Part shown: positions 47,752 to 59,700 of the stretch, piece by piece | How positions within the stretch are numbered: the first letter of the stretch is position 1 | Layout: each line of letters opens with the position of its first letter | Assembly: GCA_946122785.1 (NCBI GenBank) | Contig: CAMGYJ010000004.1 | Location: 22,391,684 to 22,455,683, forward strand | From: Linum tenue | Lineage: Eukaryota > Streptophyta > Magnoliopsida > Malpighiales > Linaceae | Reading direction: 5' to 3' | Length of the DNA: 64,000 bases | Made by a program: the position numbers and the translations under genes | Notes under the pieces: generated by a model | The model's input: only the letters and a program-made list of their open reading frames with translations | Database searches by the model: none | Told to the model about the DNA's origin: nothing

Positions 47752-50700
47752 GTAGGTGATAGAGCTCTAGGTCAAGCTCTATCGGACAATTGGGGATCGG
47801 GGATCAACTAGGGATTGATCCGGGAGATTGGGAGATAGATGATAGAAGAATAGAGGGGATTTGAGATGAGAAGGAGGGAGGGAGGGGGCTGCTGCCGCTG
47901 GGCAGCTTGGAAGAGAGGGGGAAAGGGGTCGGCAATCACAGAGGGAAGAGAGGAGGAGGGAGAACAACTAGGAATTAGGTTTATTCTTGCTTACCATTCT
48001 CTACGTAAACAATAGCCTAAATACCCAAAACACAATTACCTACTAACTCCCCCAAATTATTAATCCCCCACAATATTCCCAATACCCAAAATAATCCCGA
48101 ACTAAATAATTCAAACCGACATAAACCGAAATAATTAAAATGTCTATCATTCCCTTCCTCTTCAAAACAACCTTGTCCTCAAGGTTGGTAGCCTTCTCCT
48201 GCGTCTTCCCCGTCTCTCGCTTCATCTTCCGCCTCGTCCTCCCACCTCCCTACCAGCATCATCAAGTCCGGACGTGCACACTTGTGGCCAATCGTGAACC
48301 TCTCGTCGCAGTTGAAACACTTCCCTTCCCGCCGCTTCTGCTCGATCTCAGCAGGGGACAGTCGCACAAACCCCTTGGGCGGAGGTCGTGCCCCACCCTT
48401 CACGACAGCTACTGGCGCCTGTGTCGCCGTGGGTCCTCCAGCTCCAACCGCGGTCCCAGGCGCTCCTCCTCCTCCACCGCTGAGTCCGCTACTGCTCCCG
48501 GCGCCCCCTGCCCGCGGATTGCGGCCCATGGTGCTCCTCCAACTCGCCAGCTCCTCTTCCTTGAACCCTGCAAGACGAAAAGCAGATTTCACGGAATCCG
48601 GCTCAAAGATCCGGACAGCAGCAGCAATCTCCGGCTTCAGGCCGGCCATGCACAACCCCACCAGTGTCTCCTCCGGGACCCCATGGCATTGATTGCCCAA
48701 TTTAAAGAACTCTGCACGGTAGTCCGCAACAGAGCCAGTCTGCTTCAGCTTAGCCAACTGCTCTGGGGCCCACCCCTCCGATTTTCCAAACTGATAACGC
48801 AGCTCCTCCTGGAACAGCGGCCAAGTGATCAGAGTTCCCACCGCCCCATAGGACCTCTCCATCCATTCCCACCACTGCAGCGCTTCTCCCTCTAAGTAGA
48901 AGGACGCCAGATGCGCCTTCCTCTCCTCCGGAATGGGGTGGTTTCTGAACCACCTCTCTGCTGCATACAACCACAGCCCTGCATCCTCCTGACCATTGAA
49001 TTTTGGAAACTCAATGGTCGGGGGTTTGGCTCGAAAGACCATTCCATCAGCTCCATCATAAGCAGGATGATACGAACCATACCTGTCATAACCGGGAGCA
49101 CCCCCTGGCTGGTCTGGGTAGAACGGAGTCCCCCTTCCTCGCCCAAGGCTGCCTGCGGGCCCTCGCCCCATCGGTCCTGCCCAATTCCCTGCACCGTGCG
49201 ATCCGCGCCACATGTTCGGGTCCATGCTGGCCGATCTAACCAGCCCCGGTTCGAACCGGTTCGGTCCACTGTCGGTTCGACCCGGTTCGGGTCCGCCCCG
49301 ACCCGACCCACCTCGACCCGACCCGGTCAGCCCCGGGTCGGTCTGACCAGCCGAGCCGCCTCCTCGACCCAGCCCCGGTCCACCCGGCCCAAACCGGCCC
49401 TCCTGGCCCGGCCCAAACCTGCCCTCCTGGCCCGGCCCGAACCGGCTCTCATGGCCCGGCCCGAATCGGCCCTCCTGGCCCGGCCTAACCTGCACGATCT
49501 GGGCCCCTGTCACGTCCGGGCCCAAATAGTCCCCGCCACCCGCCGGGTCGGCCCATGGTGCGTTCTGGCCCACCAGGCTGAGCTCCTCCTCGATCCGCTC
49601 GTGATCCATGGTCAGCCACCCCAGGCCTCTGGGCTCGTGATACTGGCCCACTATGTCGCTCCGGCCCATTGGCCTAGGCGGCCCCTGCCCAGTCGGCGGA
49701 GGCCCATTGTCGTACCCTGGCATCTTGGCCTTACCCTTGCGGGCCGCCAACTCCTGGGCCGTTGGTGTCGGTAGAAGCCCAGGCCCACCGCTGCGCCCTG
49801 GCTGACCCTGGCCCACTCGCTCCCCGGGCACCATCTCCGCCGCGTCAACCACCTCGACAGCCGCCGTTGGGGGCGGCGCCTCCGCCACCACCATCGCCCC
49901 CGCTGTCGCGCCACCCGCCGCCGCGCCTCCATCCGCCGTCGAGCCTCCCAGCCCGCTCCGGCTTTCGCTCCCATCGCCGCCGCCACCACCCTTCGGCCCA
50001 GTGGCTTGCGCGGCGGCCAGCGCCTCCACGACCCTCTGCACCTCATCAAACCTCTTCCAAACTCGCCGGGACTCCTCCTCCTGTTCCCGCCGCTGTTCGC
50101 CTTGCTCCTGCCGGAGCGCCCGCCATTCCTTGCGCTCCTTCTCGAACTCAGCTACCAGGCGATCCAAAGTAGACTGAATCAGCTCCAGCCTTTCAGTTTC
50201 GTCCACCAGCTCACCGTCCCGCGGATCGGTGGCCCCCTGGTTGCCGCCGCCAGCTACCGGCAGCCCGGTCGAGACCGCGGTGGAGGCCTGCTCCGGCGCC
50301 GCCGCCTTGGCAGCCTTCTCCGCCGCTGTCATCGATTTTGTGGACACCATTGCACCCTTCTTTCGCTGTTTGTGATCGAACCCAAGAACCGGGCTCTGAT
50401 ACCAAATGATAGAGCTCTAGGTCAAGCTCTATCGGACAATTGGGGATCGGGGATCAACTAGGGATTGATCCGGGAGATTGGGAGATAGATGATAGAAGAA
50501 TAGAGGGGATTTGAGATGAGAAGGAGGGAGGGAGGGGGCTGCTGCCGCTGGGCAGCTTGGAAGAGAGGGGGAAAGGGGTCGGCAATCACAGAGGGAAGAG
50601 AGGAGGAGGGAGAACAACTAGGAATTAGGTTTATTCTTGCTTACCATTCTCTACGTAAACAATAGCCTAAATACCCAAAACACAATTACCTACTAACTCC

Positions 50701-50804
50701 CCCAAATTATTAATCCCCCACAATATTCCCAATACCCAAAATAATCCCGAACTAAATAATTCAAACCGACATAAACCGAAATAATTAAAATGTCTATCAG
50801 TAGG
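47752..50804 (-). mobile_element. Gag-only LTR retrotransposon (TR-GAG type)
   Basis: Two 393-bp LTRs (47757-48149 and 50407-50799) read the same throughout, with TGATAGA...TCTATCA ends. The 5-bp duplication is GTAGG (47752-47756 and 50800-50804). On the minus strand the primer-binding site TGGTATCAGAGC begins two bases after the 5' LTR. A purine tract (AAGAGGAAGGGAA) abuts the 3' LTR. The 3043-bp element encodes only a gag protein: no protease, RT or integrase. It must be mobilised in trans. Matching LTRs and an open gag imply recent activity. Confidence 0.95.
48179..50350 (-). CDS. Gag protein of the TR-GAG element
   Basis: An intact 723-residue frame from the ATG at 50350 to the TGA at 48179. 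The N-terminus (1-60) is Ala/Gly-rich. A coiled-coil-like Glu/Arg segment spans about 55-115. A long Gly/Pro-rich linker includes repeated RFGPGQEG units near the middle. A Ty3/gypsy retrotransposon-gag domain follows, with IEFPKFNGQEDAGLWLY, EGEALQWWEWME and GLCMAGLKPEI. Near the C-terminus is the zinc-knuckle-like CFNCDERFTIGHKC of chromovirus-type gags. An acidic tail ends the protein just before the 3' purine tract. The coding sequence is strikingly GC-rich compared with its surroundings. It would form virus-like particles packaging the element RNA, relying on a helper element for enzymes. Confidence 0.9.
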   Translation of the reverse strand: MVSTKSMTAAEKAAKAAAPEQASTAVSTGLPVAGGGNQGATDPRDGELVDETERLELIQSTLDRLVAEFEKERKEWRALRQEQGEQRREQEEESRRVWKRFDEVQRVVEALAAAQATGPKGGGGGDGSESRSGLGGSTADGGAAAGGATAGAMVVAEAPPPTAAVEVVDAAEMVPGERVGQGQPGRSGGPGLLPTPTAQELAARKGKAKMPGYDNGPPPTGQGPPRPMGRSDIVGQYHEPRGLGWLTMDHERIEEELSLVGQNAPWADPAGGGDYLGPDVTGAQIVQVRPGQEGRFGPGHESRFGPGQEGRFGPGQEGRFGPGGPGLGRGGGSAGQTDPGLTGSGRGGSGRGGPEPGRTDSGPNRFEPGLVRSASMDPNMWRGSHGAGNWAGPMGRGPAGSLGRGRGTPFYPDQPGGAPGYDRYGSYHPAYDGADGMVFRAKPPTIEFPKFNGQEDAGLWLYAAERWFRNHPIPEERKAHLASFYLEGEALQWWEWMERSYGAVGTLITWPLFQEELRYQFGKSEGWAPEQLAKLKQTGSVADYRAEFFKLGNQCHGVPEETLVGLCMAGLKPEIAAAVRIFEPDSVKSAFRLAGFKEEELASWRSTMGRNPRAGGAGSSSGLSGGGGGAPGTAVGAGGPTATQAPVAVVKGGARPPPKGFVRLSPAEIEQKRREGKCFNCDERFTIGHKCARPDLMMLVGRWEDEAEDEARDGEDAGEGYQP

Positions 50805-51641
50805 TCACCAAAGGCAAACTTTCTAAAAAGAAGAAGAAAAGGCTTACTGTTACGTATATAACCTTTTGAAGTGTTTAACATAAGGAGTAGACGAGTTTAA
50901 GTTTTAGGTTGGCAATCGTAGTAGCTAGGGGTGTGGGCAAGGCGAGAAATGGACGTGCAGGCCTGGAGGATTAATGGGTTACAACTTACAAGGAACTTTG
51001 AAATGAAGTATACAGATCAGTTGACAAATGATAAGGTGCTGGTTGCAACTAGCGATTCCATGGATGGCTCTGAAATAAGCGTTAACAGATTAATGTATGG
51101 CCGCGCCCTTCTTATGTCGATCTATTGGGTAGCTACGTACGTACCATTTTCAGCTCTTTTCTTGAGTTTCAACTCTTCAGTTGGTTGACGATTATTAAAT
51201 CATTGGCATGGTGCGTTCACCACAATGCATGTCATTCTCATGTACGAAAAAGGAACTAGCAGTCTCTCCCATCATTCCACTAGCCTAGCAGCTTTGGGCC
51301 CAAACATCAACCTATCTGTTACCTTTCTTCCAAGAGATAATGAAAAGCAAGTACAGTGTTATTTATCATGGTGGCAAAAGTTTATACGGGAAACAAAATA
51401 TAAAATACTAGATTTGAATGCGATCCGTTGGCCGGATACATTTTATAAATGGTATAAACATCAATAATAATTTGTTCGAAGCAAGATAGACCTCACCAGT
51501 TGGTTGAATTCATTTTGCTTATCGCAATATAATGAGTAACAAAAGTCAAGCAATTTACATTTTTATTTGGTAGCATAAGAGAATTCAAAATATATATTAA
51601 GTAACTGGTAACAATCAAAAAGATTACCATCATAATATTTT
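50805..51641. other. Gene-free spacer with two unassigned ORFs
   Basis: Open frames at 50931-51188 and 51225-51467 (+ strand) resemble nothing I recognise and lack support as genes. The rest is AT-rich. Confidence 0.3.
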
Positions 51642-51856
51642 CTGACACCCAATGTAGTCAAAATCGCGCTTGAAAACTTAAAAACTTACGATTTTACGTT
51701 TCTAAGTCACTAAAACGCTTCTACACAAAATCTCAGTTTTTATAACTTATGTAGTTAAAAACTCCGCTTTAAAACTTAAAAACTTACGATTTTAAACTTC
51801 TAGATCACCAAAACGTTTCTACATAGAAACTCGCTTTTGACTACATTGCTGACACC
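51642..51856. mobile_element. 199-bp hAT MITE
   Basis: The element at 51650-51848 begins CAATGTAGTCAAAA and ends TTTTGACTACATTG, a 14-bp perfect inverted repeat. The 8-bp duplication is CTGACACC (51642-51649 and 51849-51856). Inside are two tandem copies of an AAAACTTAAAAACTTACG block. Confidence 0.9.
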
Positions 51857-52170
51857 TTAAGCGGTTCATCACCTAAAATCCTTAACATAAAAGACAGATC
51901 TCGAACCAAGGAGCCAACTCCTAAAAACTTGTTCAAATGACAATTTTATTTACTCCTCTTTGATAGAAATTACAACATATTTTCTTGGCTTTGTTTGGTT
52001 TCCTTTGCCATGAGCATATCATAATCTCCATCAATAACAACACCTTAATCTCTATTAATGACACCTCTATATCAATTATCAATGGTCTCTTCTTTATTCT
52101 ATTGTAAATAATTTTCTCTTCTCTTGCATTTGGTCGAACTAAAAATACTAATTGTAAAATATTATCAAAT

Positions 52171-53935
52171 ATTTTTTTTTATAATGGTGATGATTGCATT
52201 AGAACAAAAAAACGAGTATGTACAAGAAACAAAAGGGACCAGCAGCACAAGACGTGCTAAGTCAAAACAAACCCAAAGAACAAAGGGGCTAGGCGAACCG
52301 AAAAGCCCCTGCACACCCACACCAAAAGAAAAGTACCCTGTCAAAAGTGGAAGGCTGAAACCAAACAAAACAAGAAGAGGTTCACAAGCCAGCACAAGAA
52401 AGCAACCTGAAACCCACAGTCAAAAGGTCAAAAATTACAGCCCCCATCCACCTAACACAAGTATGCAGCTATTGTCGCAGCCAGGGCCGTCCCATTATAT
52501 TCGGAGGCTCTGTTCGACAATTTAAAATGTGGCCCCAAAATTTTTTCTACAAATTTATTAAAAATAAAAATCATTAAATAATAATAAAAATTACTTAACT
52601 TCAAAAAATAATTAAAAAAGTAATAATACTTTCTATTTTTTAAATATTATCTATGCTTAGAACTATCTTTTTAAAATTTTTGGGTTGACATAATTAAAAA
52701 TTATAACCAAAGATTAATGTTTCCAAATTACCAATCAATATAAGTTCCCTACAAAAGAAAAAGGGTTAGAATTTAAAACAAGTTGATTAGGAGTCTGTAT
52801 AGTAGGAATGAAGATTGATTAGGAGTTAATTAGAATTGGGTGACCAATTCATATTTAGGTGTTGGATGATTTTGGGAAGTTGGGAAATTTTGGGAAAAGA
52901 GAAGAATAGAGACATTAAATACTTTAACAGTTATTTTAAATTCATCAAACAACACGTAGCTCAGTGGCCGAATCTCCTTCTTCTTAATACCGTGGTACAT
53001 GGTTCGATTCCCCTCCTTGTGTCTATATGCACGGGTTTTTTGTCAGGGCTTACCAGCGCAAAGGGGCCTCCGAACCAATGGATTAAGTTGGGCTTTGCAA
53101 GTCCAAGCTGGCCAGGATTATGTGGGCCTTGCCAGTCTTAGAGAGCCTTCAGACTTATGGATTATGAGGCCCCAAAATATTGAGGCCCTGTGCTGTGGGT
53201 CTGACCAGCACAGGGCCTGGGCCGGGCCTGGTCGCAGCCAACATCTACCTTGCTCTCTGCTGATTTTGCCATGCACAATTAACCACTCAATTACCGCACG
53301 AATTGCTTTAAGGTAAACAGAAATGACCGGGAGGCTAATATCATTAAAGATACGACGATTCCATTCGAACCAAACCTGCCAGCAAACCGAATGGAGGGCG
53401 CAGAAAGAAATCCACCCACTTAAATCAGTAGGCCCTTCGTTGTTCCACCTGCGAATTGTGATGCCAAGGTCTCTAGAAGGAAGTTGAATGCAACTGCAGA
53501 CCTTCTTCATCTCATTCCAAATGCCTTTAGTAAATTCGCACTCGACAAACAAGTGATCAATGGATTATTCCGCTTTGCAGCACAAGACGCATCTGTTCGC
53601 AAGAACCCACCCCCCTCTTCTGCAGATTATCGAGAGTAAGCATCTTCTTAAGATAGACGGTCCACATGAAGACGTTGATATTAGATGGAATCAACTTCCT
53701 CCACACGGAATCAGCAGGGAACTTCGGCAGCCCCGGGAAAAGATTGCTAGCAAGAAACCTGTACATCGAACACACAGAAAACAATTTCTCCTGTTGAGGC
53801 GACCACACAAGCCTACTAGGCCCGCATGTCACCCTATCAACATCAATAGAATTAATCATATTCAGTAAGTTCAATCTTTCCCTCTCAGCTCCCCCTCTCA
53901 ATTGAACATTCAGAGATAAATTTCAATCAATGTTC
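52171..53935 (-). mobile_element. LINE 3' fragment, split by a hAT element
   Basis: A T tract at 52171-52180 marks a minus-strand LINE tail. The frames 53901-53557 and 53552-53118 encode the ORF2 C-terminus: a zf-RVT-like region (FMWTVYLKKMLTLDNLQKRG, then LFVECEFTKGIW in a shifted frame) and an RNase H-proximal WFEWNRRIFND block. A frameshift lies near 53556. The hAT element at 52482-53230 interrupts it. A target duplication was not found. Confidence 0.7.
52474..53238. mobile_element. Non-autonomous hAT element inside the LINE fragment
   Basis: The 749-bp element at 52482-53230 begins CAGGGCCGTCCC and ends GGGCCGGGCCTG, an imperfect inverted repeat. It is flanked by the 8-bp duplication GTCGCAGC (52474-52481 and 53231-53238). 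No transposase. It carries tRNA-like promoter boxes at 52957-53011 (TAGCTCAGTGG and GGTTCGATTCC). Confidence 0.88.
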
Positions 53936-54100
53936 TCACCTCGACGTATTTCAATGTCAGAAATCCAAGCGTGTCGGTCAGTAGCTGCAGCGGCAACACG
54001 CGGAAATGCATCAGCGAGAATCATGTTCGGGACACACGCGGAATGCATTCTGTATTCTCAAATATAAAGCATCATTTTACCTAAAGTAGAATTTAGATAA

Positions 54101-54356
54101 TATAATTAAGGGCAATGATTATTTTTTATCTAAACATTTTTCAAATTTTTTATATTATCCAAACCTATCAAAATACTAAGAATTAGCTTTTTAACTAAGA
54201 AAAAAGTTGCAAAATTATTAACGATAACGTAAAAAAGGCGAATATTGTGATGTATTATGAAAGATTTGGCTAATTAATATAATTTTAATAGGTTTGGATA
54301 ATATAAAAGAATCTGAAAAAGGATTGGATAAAAAATAGACATTACCCTATAATTAA
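54101..54356. mobile_element. 238-bp Mutator-type MITE
   Basis: The element at 54110-54347 begins GGGCAATGATTATTTTTTATC and ends with the inverse, ATAGACATTACCC. The inverted repeat is imperfect over about 60 bp. The flanking 9-bp duplication is TATAATTAA (54101-54109 and 54348-54356). No coding capacity. Confidence 0.85.
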
Positions 54357-54859
54357 TGAATATTTTCTGCAATTTGCATTCTTTTGCTTTCACCGATATT
54401 ATATAACCTTGAAATCGTAAAAATAAGTATCTTTTATAAGGATCAATGAATTGGTTATCAAGTGAGACGATACTCATCATGGATGATTAATTGTTTTCTT
54501 GATGTTCATACCTTGCAAAACCATTGCCATCAATAGTTGTTTGCTTGCGGATCTTTATAGGAAAACATATAGTAGATGCACATGGAGCTTTACGCTATCA
54601 AATGCCAAATAGACCATGAAACATAAAAATTTGTAACTGCTTCATCAAATTCAAAATCTACTTAATATAAAATTTCAGGAAACATAATTGAATCTATTTA
54701 TGAAGGATTATAGAATTTATCTTCCACTTCTAGGAATACTAATAAATGAGTATGAGGTATACCACTTTTTAAAATTCAGTTGCCAACACTTTTCAAGTGA
54801 AAAAAAGTTATCAATAGCCTTCTAAACTGAAAATTAATTACCAAACAATTTATAACTAA
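54357..54859. other. Gene-free AT-rich spacer
   Basis: No gene and no repeat with readable ends was seen. Confidence 0.35.
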
Positions 54860-55051
54860 GGGTTAATATATTTGTATGACCTGAACTTTTCACATAATAA
54901 ACATCCACGCCAATCTTTTCGATCTATACTAACGGTCAACGTGTTTGACCGTCCAAGATAACGGTCAATTTTTGGATTTGGCCAATTTCGTTACTTTGGT
55001 GTATAGTTCAGGCCATAATGTTATAGATCGAAAAGATGGGCAAGGATGTTT
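54860..55051. mobile_element. Truncated palindromic Mutator-like MITE
   Basis: It starts GGGTTAATATATTTG, similar in style to the MITE at 32686. It then shows inverted arms around 54905-54930 and 55022-55051 (AATCTTTTCGATCTATA and its inverse). The right arm stops abruptly where the Athila-like LTR begins, so the LTR element inserted into it. The missing right end was not found. Confidence 0.55.
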
Positions 55052-56746
55052 AGATTCGGGCCTAATTGCACATGTTTTGCCCCGTTTTACTTAGATGTTT
55101 GTGCCAAATTCGCTCCTTAAAGTCGGTTTTACGCTAGGTTCTTCGTGTTTGAGTGTGTTTCAAGATTTAACAGCTGAAACCAGCCTCGGAGTAAAAAGAT
55201 TGGCTAAAAGGATCGAAAACCAGGAGAAGAGGTGAAAATGCGCCAGTTCACGGTTAACTGAAGGAGTTCACGGTCATGCAAGACCGTGAAGAAGGGGAGT
55301 TGACCGTGAATCGCGAGGCGTCCAGAGCCAATGTGAAGGTTACTGACGCAAGGTGAGTTCACAGTCACTAAGACCGTGAACACAAACAGTTGCCCATGAA
55401 TGGACGTGAGCGATGCAGAGCGTTTTGGCGCACGCCCTGAGTTCACGGACGGGTTTGATGGTTCACGGCCGTGAACTCAGGCCGTGAAGTCAGCTTTTCT
55501 CAGGTTTAAAAGCTTAGCTGAAAGGAGGAGAGAGGGGAGAGCCCACTTTTCTGAGAAACGCCTTCTTCGACATTCTAGTGAGAGAAACAGAACCAAAGGG
55601 AAGAAGAAGGTTAGGGTTTGGCTTCAAGGCATATTTTTGGGAAGATTTCCCCAAGGAAGCTCAACTCAAGGGTCAAGAAGAGAGGAAGCCTCCTCAAAGA
55701 TGGTTTTCACCTTTTCCCTTTTGTTTTCCCACTACTACCATGGAGTAGACCTCCTTTCACTTGGGTGTAGTGAAACCCTAACTCTACCATGTAGTATTCT
55801 TGTATGTGGTTGGATTATTGTTATTGAGTATTGTTCAATTTAATGTTTAAGGCATTATTCACCATGATTATTATGCATGTTTGTGCTTAGCAACTAAGGG
55901 GTTGTGCATGTTTTGTTCTTAGCATCCTAGGGATTGTGTATAATTGTGCTTAGCACCCCCTAAGTTTGTGCATTTAGGTGCTAGTAATCTAACTTGCCAC
56001 CTTAGCCTAGTTTAGAGAGAAAAATCTCACTTTCAAGGGAGACTCAATCGAGTTGGTTTTTCTTCCGCTTTCTAAACCACCTAAACTAGGTTGAGCTAGG
56101 GCAACCCTCAATATTGAATTAAACAAGTCAATTAATTGTGGTTAAACCGTCCGACCTTAGAGTTGAGTGAACGAGTAAGTCAATTACCGATTGTCTAAAC
56201 CGAGAGGGTCGAGTGACACGGCCTTTCATCCTCACCTCGGTTTAGCAATTGAGACTGTGGTCTCCGACCACATATGCATTCCTCTGCGGTTCACGATTAA
56301 CGTGCCCAAGGCAATCGTTCCAATCCACATAGCATGGTAACGGTTAGGGGGAAGCAAAACCCGAGTGACTTTCCCACAAAAGAGTTTTCAAACCCAATCA
56401 CCTTTGTTTTCTTTTACTTCAATTAGCAAACCTTTTAAACCAAAGTTTAGTTTCTAGATAATGATTTCAACAATGGAAGTAGGGATAGACGGACCGACCC
56501 GGGTCGATATCTAAATACTGCCCCATACTGCACCCGATTACAGTTTAAAAACTTGGGCTCTAATTTGGTTTAATTGTGGTGTAGTTTCGTGCGAGTCAAG
56601 TTTTTGGCGCCTTTGCCAGGGAACGAACGGTCTTTTATTCTGAAAAAGTTGTTGGTTGTTAATCTAGCTTTTAATTTCCAGTTTTGCAAGTGTGTGTGTT
56701 CTTTGCTTGTGTTAGACTTGGCGTTTTCCGATTGTGTGTAGGTGGT

Positions 56747-59700
56747 GCATGACCCGGAGCAACCTGGCACCCTTGCTACCACTTAACGAGGACATAAACC
56801 GAACTCTATGACTCCTAGTAAGGGAGAGAGAGCTAACCGAGGCAAGGAGAAGGAGTGAAAGAGGGGGACAACAATTTAGTCCCGATGTTAGTGGAGAAGG
56901 AGTTGAAGAAGTCGAAGTTGAACCCGTCGTTGAAGAGGAAATGGCGGGGAGCCAAAGACAAGAATGAGGCGCTCAAGCCCGCCATATGAATGAGGCGGTG
57001 GGAGAAGAAGGAACCCCGAGGACGATGGGTACTATAAGGCCCCAAGGTAGAGCTGTCAAAATTGAACCCGACCCAACTAACCCGCCCAACTCACCCGACC
57101 CACAACCCGTCCGTAACCCGATTTGACAAAAAGTCAACCACCCGAAGCCCGCCCGTAACCCAAAACCAATTGACCCGTAATTCGATCAACCCATAACTCG
57201 ATGAACTCGTTATCCCATCCAAATCATAACCCGACCCATCTATAACCCGAATGATTCATAACCCAAATAACCCGTGACCGAACCGAACCCAACTCGAGTA
57301 ACCCGAATAACTCATTTGAAGAATGTTTGTACCAAAATTCAATGTTTACATTATTATATTTTTAAATTTACCACGAAAGAACTGTTGTTTTGATAATAAT
57401 TGAAAATTATTTGTAGAATTGATGGTATAAATTGAGGTTTTTTCTTATATATTTAATTTCAAAAATAATAATATGTGAAATATCTTTACATTCATTTTTT
57501 ATTTTATGAAATTCAAAGGATAAATTTTTGAAGATAATAGGAAGAGTTAGACTCGTATCTCCACCACCCATAACTATATTAAAAAAATCAACCCTTGAAA
57601 ATCAATAAAATCCCCAAAATCAATGAAATCAATGATCCCTATCAAGATATATAAGTGGATAGTTTACCCTTTTTACTTCATTCTCAACTTCTTACTAATT
57701 TTATTAATTTTTATAAATTAATAAATCGACGATTCGAAGTAGATGATAATATCATATTTGAGCGAACCGTTGTTCGACTCATGAGTTTTGGGATGAGTTG
57801 TTACCGTGAATTTATAAAAAATTGTGAAGATATATAAGTGGGTGATTCGGAATGTTCACAAGTCTTCGTGGAAATGAAGAGACACGCATCTAGTTCATAA
57901 TATATTTAATTAAGACGATTCATTTCCAGATGTATAAGCATATAGTCTACCTTTTTTACTTCATTCTCAAACTTTTACTGATTCAATTTTTTTATAAATT
58001 AATAAAATAAGTGAAGTTACAATCTCTCACAATAAACAAAAAAAATTATAACCAACAACAAAGCTTTTATATACACTATTTTATTTATATAGTTTTTTCT
58101 TAAATTTGTATGTGTAAAATATTATCATATTATAATTTTCTTAAATTTTGTACCATTACCTACAATTTATATTCATATATTGATAGTTTGTAAAACATTA
58201 TTTTCTGTCAAGAAGTAATTGTTCCAATGGGTTGACCCGAATAACCCATAATCCGACCTAACTGAACCCGAATTAACCCGCAATCCAATAAACCCGTAAT
58301 TTGATGCACCCGTAACCCGACCTGATCCGTAACACAATTGACCAGTGATCTGATTGACTCGTAACCCAATTAAACTCGACCAGATTGAACCCGACCTGAT
58401 TGAACTCGCAACCCGATTGAACCCAACCCGATTAGACCCAATCCGAACCCGACCCAACCCGCCCAATTGACACCTATACCCCAAGGCCGGCGGACATTCA
58501 ATCGCCGATCCTACATCCTCCGGTGGCGGCAAACAATTTCGAGATCAAGCCGGCTCTAGTGACTATGATACAAAGTAATGCTCTCTTCCACGGCCATGAA
58601 AGCGAGTCACCAAGAGAGCACGTGCAGAGATTCTTGGAGCTCGCGGGGAGCTTGAAAATTAATGGTTTGCCGACCGAAGCTTTGCAACTAAGGCTTTTCC
58701 CATACTCACTCCGGGAAGGCACTTATGTGGCTAAACAACTGCCCACCTTGGTCTATCACCTCATGGGACGACCTCCTCAATAAGTTTATGGCTCGTTATT
58801 GCCCGCCTTCGAAGATGGCGGAGTGTAGAAAGAAGATTACACATTTCGAGCAAGAAGAGGACGAAACCTTGAGGTATGCTTGGGAGAGGTACTCCGATTA
58901 CTTTCTTCAGTGCCCTCACCACGGGTTTGAAGAATAGTTTCAGATTGAAACCTTCTACGGAGGCCTAATGCAAGAAGATAAGATCCTCATTGACTCCTTG
59001 TGTCAGGAGAAGTTGATGAATATGACTACGCCCCAAATAACCGAGATCCTAGAAGACATGGCCCTTAGGGGGTATTATTGGGGGTTGACTAGAAGTTGAA
59101 GAAGAAGCAATGAAAGGGGAGTGAGAAGTGTGGGAGCGAGTGCTCCGCTTGAGGCAAAGTTGGATAAGTTGCTTAAGGTTATGCTTGAAAATAAAAGGCA
59201 AGGAAAATGGGCGATAATGTCGTGCGACTGGTGTTCGAGTACTAGCCACGAGATGGCGGAGTGCCAAGCAATGAAGGAGGCAACCACTCCGGAGGAGCAA
59301 GTCAACTTTGTGGCAAATGCTAGGGTCAACAACCCGTATAGCAATACTTACCCGGATGGAGGAACCGCCCTAACTTTGCTTGGGCATCACCGGCTAATCC
59401 AAGGCCCCACGGGGAACTTCCAACCTCGGCCTACCTTCATCCAACAAAGGCCCCAACTCCAAGGCTCGAAATTTCAACAACCGTACCAGCCACAAGGTGC
59501 CCTAGGGTTTCAACAACAACATCAACTCGACAAGTTATCCAAGCATGAGGACCTAGTGAACACCTTTGTGAGTACGAGTAGCCAAAAGTTTGAGAAGATA
59601 GAGCAATTTATGGATTTGGCGACCACCAAGTTTATGTCGGTTGAGGCGGGTCTTTGAAGCCATCAAGCGAGCCTTCAAAGCTCGGAAGTGCAAATCGACA

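Noticed and set aside
48911..50461. Long plus-strand frames in the TR-GAG element
   Set aside because: They are shadows of the GC-rich gag gene, with no family resemblance of their own.
52950..53015. Possible tRNA gene (A and B box-like motifs)
   Set aside because: The flanks do not pair into an acceptor stem and no anticodon arm can be drawn. It lies inside a hAT element, so it is treated as a tRNA-like module, not a gene.
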